Shown one piece after another: positions 17,299 to 17,418 of a stretch of 17,418 bases of DNA. Positions within the stretch are counted from its first letter, which is position 1, and every line of letters begins with the position of its first letter. Under the pieces are notes generated by a model that saw only the letters and a program-made list of their open reading frames with translations, was not told the origin of the DNA and did no database searches. Source of the stretch: Coemansia sp. RSA 922. Taxonomy: Eukaryota > Kickxellomycota > Kickxellomycetes > Kickxellales > Kickxellaceae. Where the stretch lies: NCBI GenBank assembly GCA_027577415.1, contig JANBQS010000463.1, positions 1 to 17,418 of the forward strand, read 5' to 3'. A program made the translations under genes and the position numbers.

Positions 17299-17418
17299 GA
17301 TTTGGAGAAGCAAAAATGTACAAATTAAAAATTAAATAAAGTATGGAGTAAAGAAGAATTTGGTGGGCCCAGCCATCGCGTCACGCTCTACGTAAATCCC
17401 CGCCGCTTGCCCAAAGCG
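17299..17418 (-). promoter_or_regulatory. Upstream region of the tandem-PH gene, with a short uORF
   Basis: The first 120 bp upstream of ATG 17298 are A/T-rich close to the gene and GC-rich at the window edge. A 14-codon open frame (ATG 17376-17374, TAA 17334-17332) lies 33 bp before the start. Whether it is transcribed depends on a start site I cannot place. Confidence 0.25.

Overview
The window reads as nuclear DNA of a fungus. It holds compact, densely packed protein genes. Short spliceosomal introns (89-254 nt) have GT..AG ends and CTAAT/TTAAC-like branch sites. The gene families are Nma111, Lag1, an Opy1-like tandem-PH protein, eIF3j/Hcr1 and an importin-7/8 karyopherin. An early-diverging lineage is possible, but that is inference and I cannot name a genus. 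I see no rRNA, tRNA, transposon, CRISPR or prophage.

Layout. On the + strand, 1-2646 is the C-terminal ~880 residues of an importin-7/8 (Sxm1/Nmd5-type) karyopherin whose start lies outside the window. It is followed by the two-exon eIF3j gene (2857-3747). The remaining genes are on the - strand. They are a very large intronless CPSF_A/DDB1-superfamily protein (3842-8083), a poorly resolved 1.15 kb interval that may hold a small spliced gene (best exon 8274-8572), a canonical ceramide synthase Lag1 (9233-10384), the nuclear HtrA-like protease Nma111 (10807-13605), a degenerate Lag1-like TLC protein (13985-15010), and a four-exon tandem-PH protein (15229-17298).

How the genes relate. Importin and eIF3j are housekeeping genes for nuclear transport and translation initiation. 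The - strand block includes two members of the TLC/ceramide-synthase fold on either side of Nma111, and then a probable phosphoinositide-binding protein. One TLC protein has the full Lag1 motif. The other keeps the motif spacing but has lost one histidine of the pair and the second aspartate. Both end in dilysine-type ER-retrieval signals. The best lead is therefore a probable pseudo-ceramide synthase encoded close to the active one. The next best are the unassigned 8.27-9.16 kb interval and the divergent CPSF_A protein. I did not find a clearly new multi-gene system.
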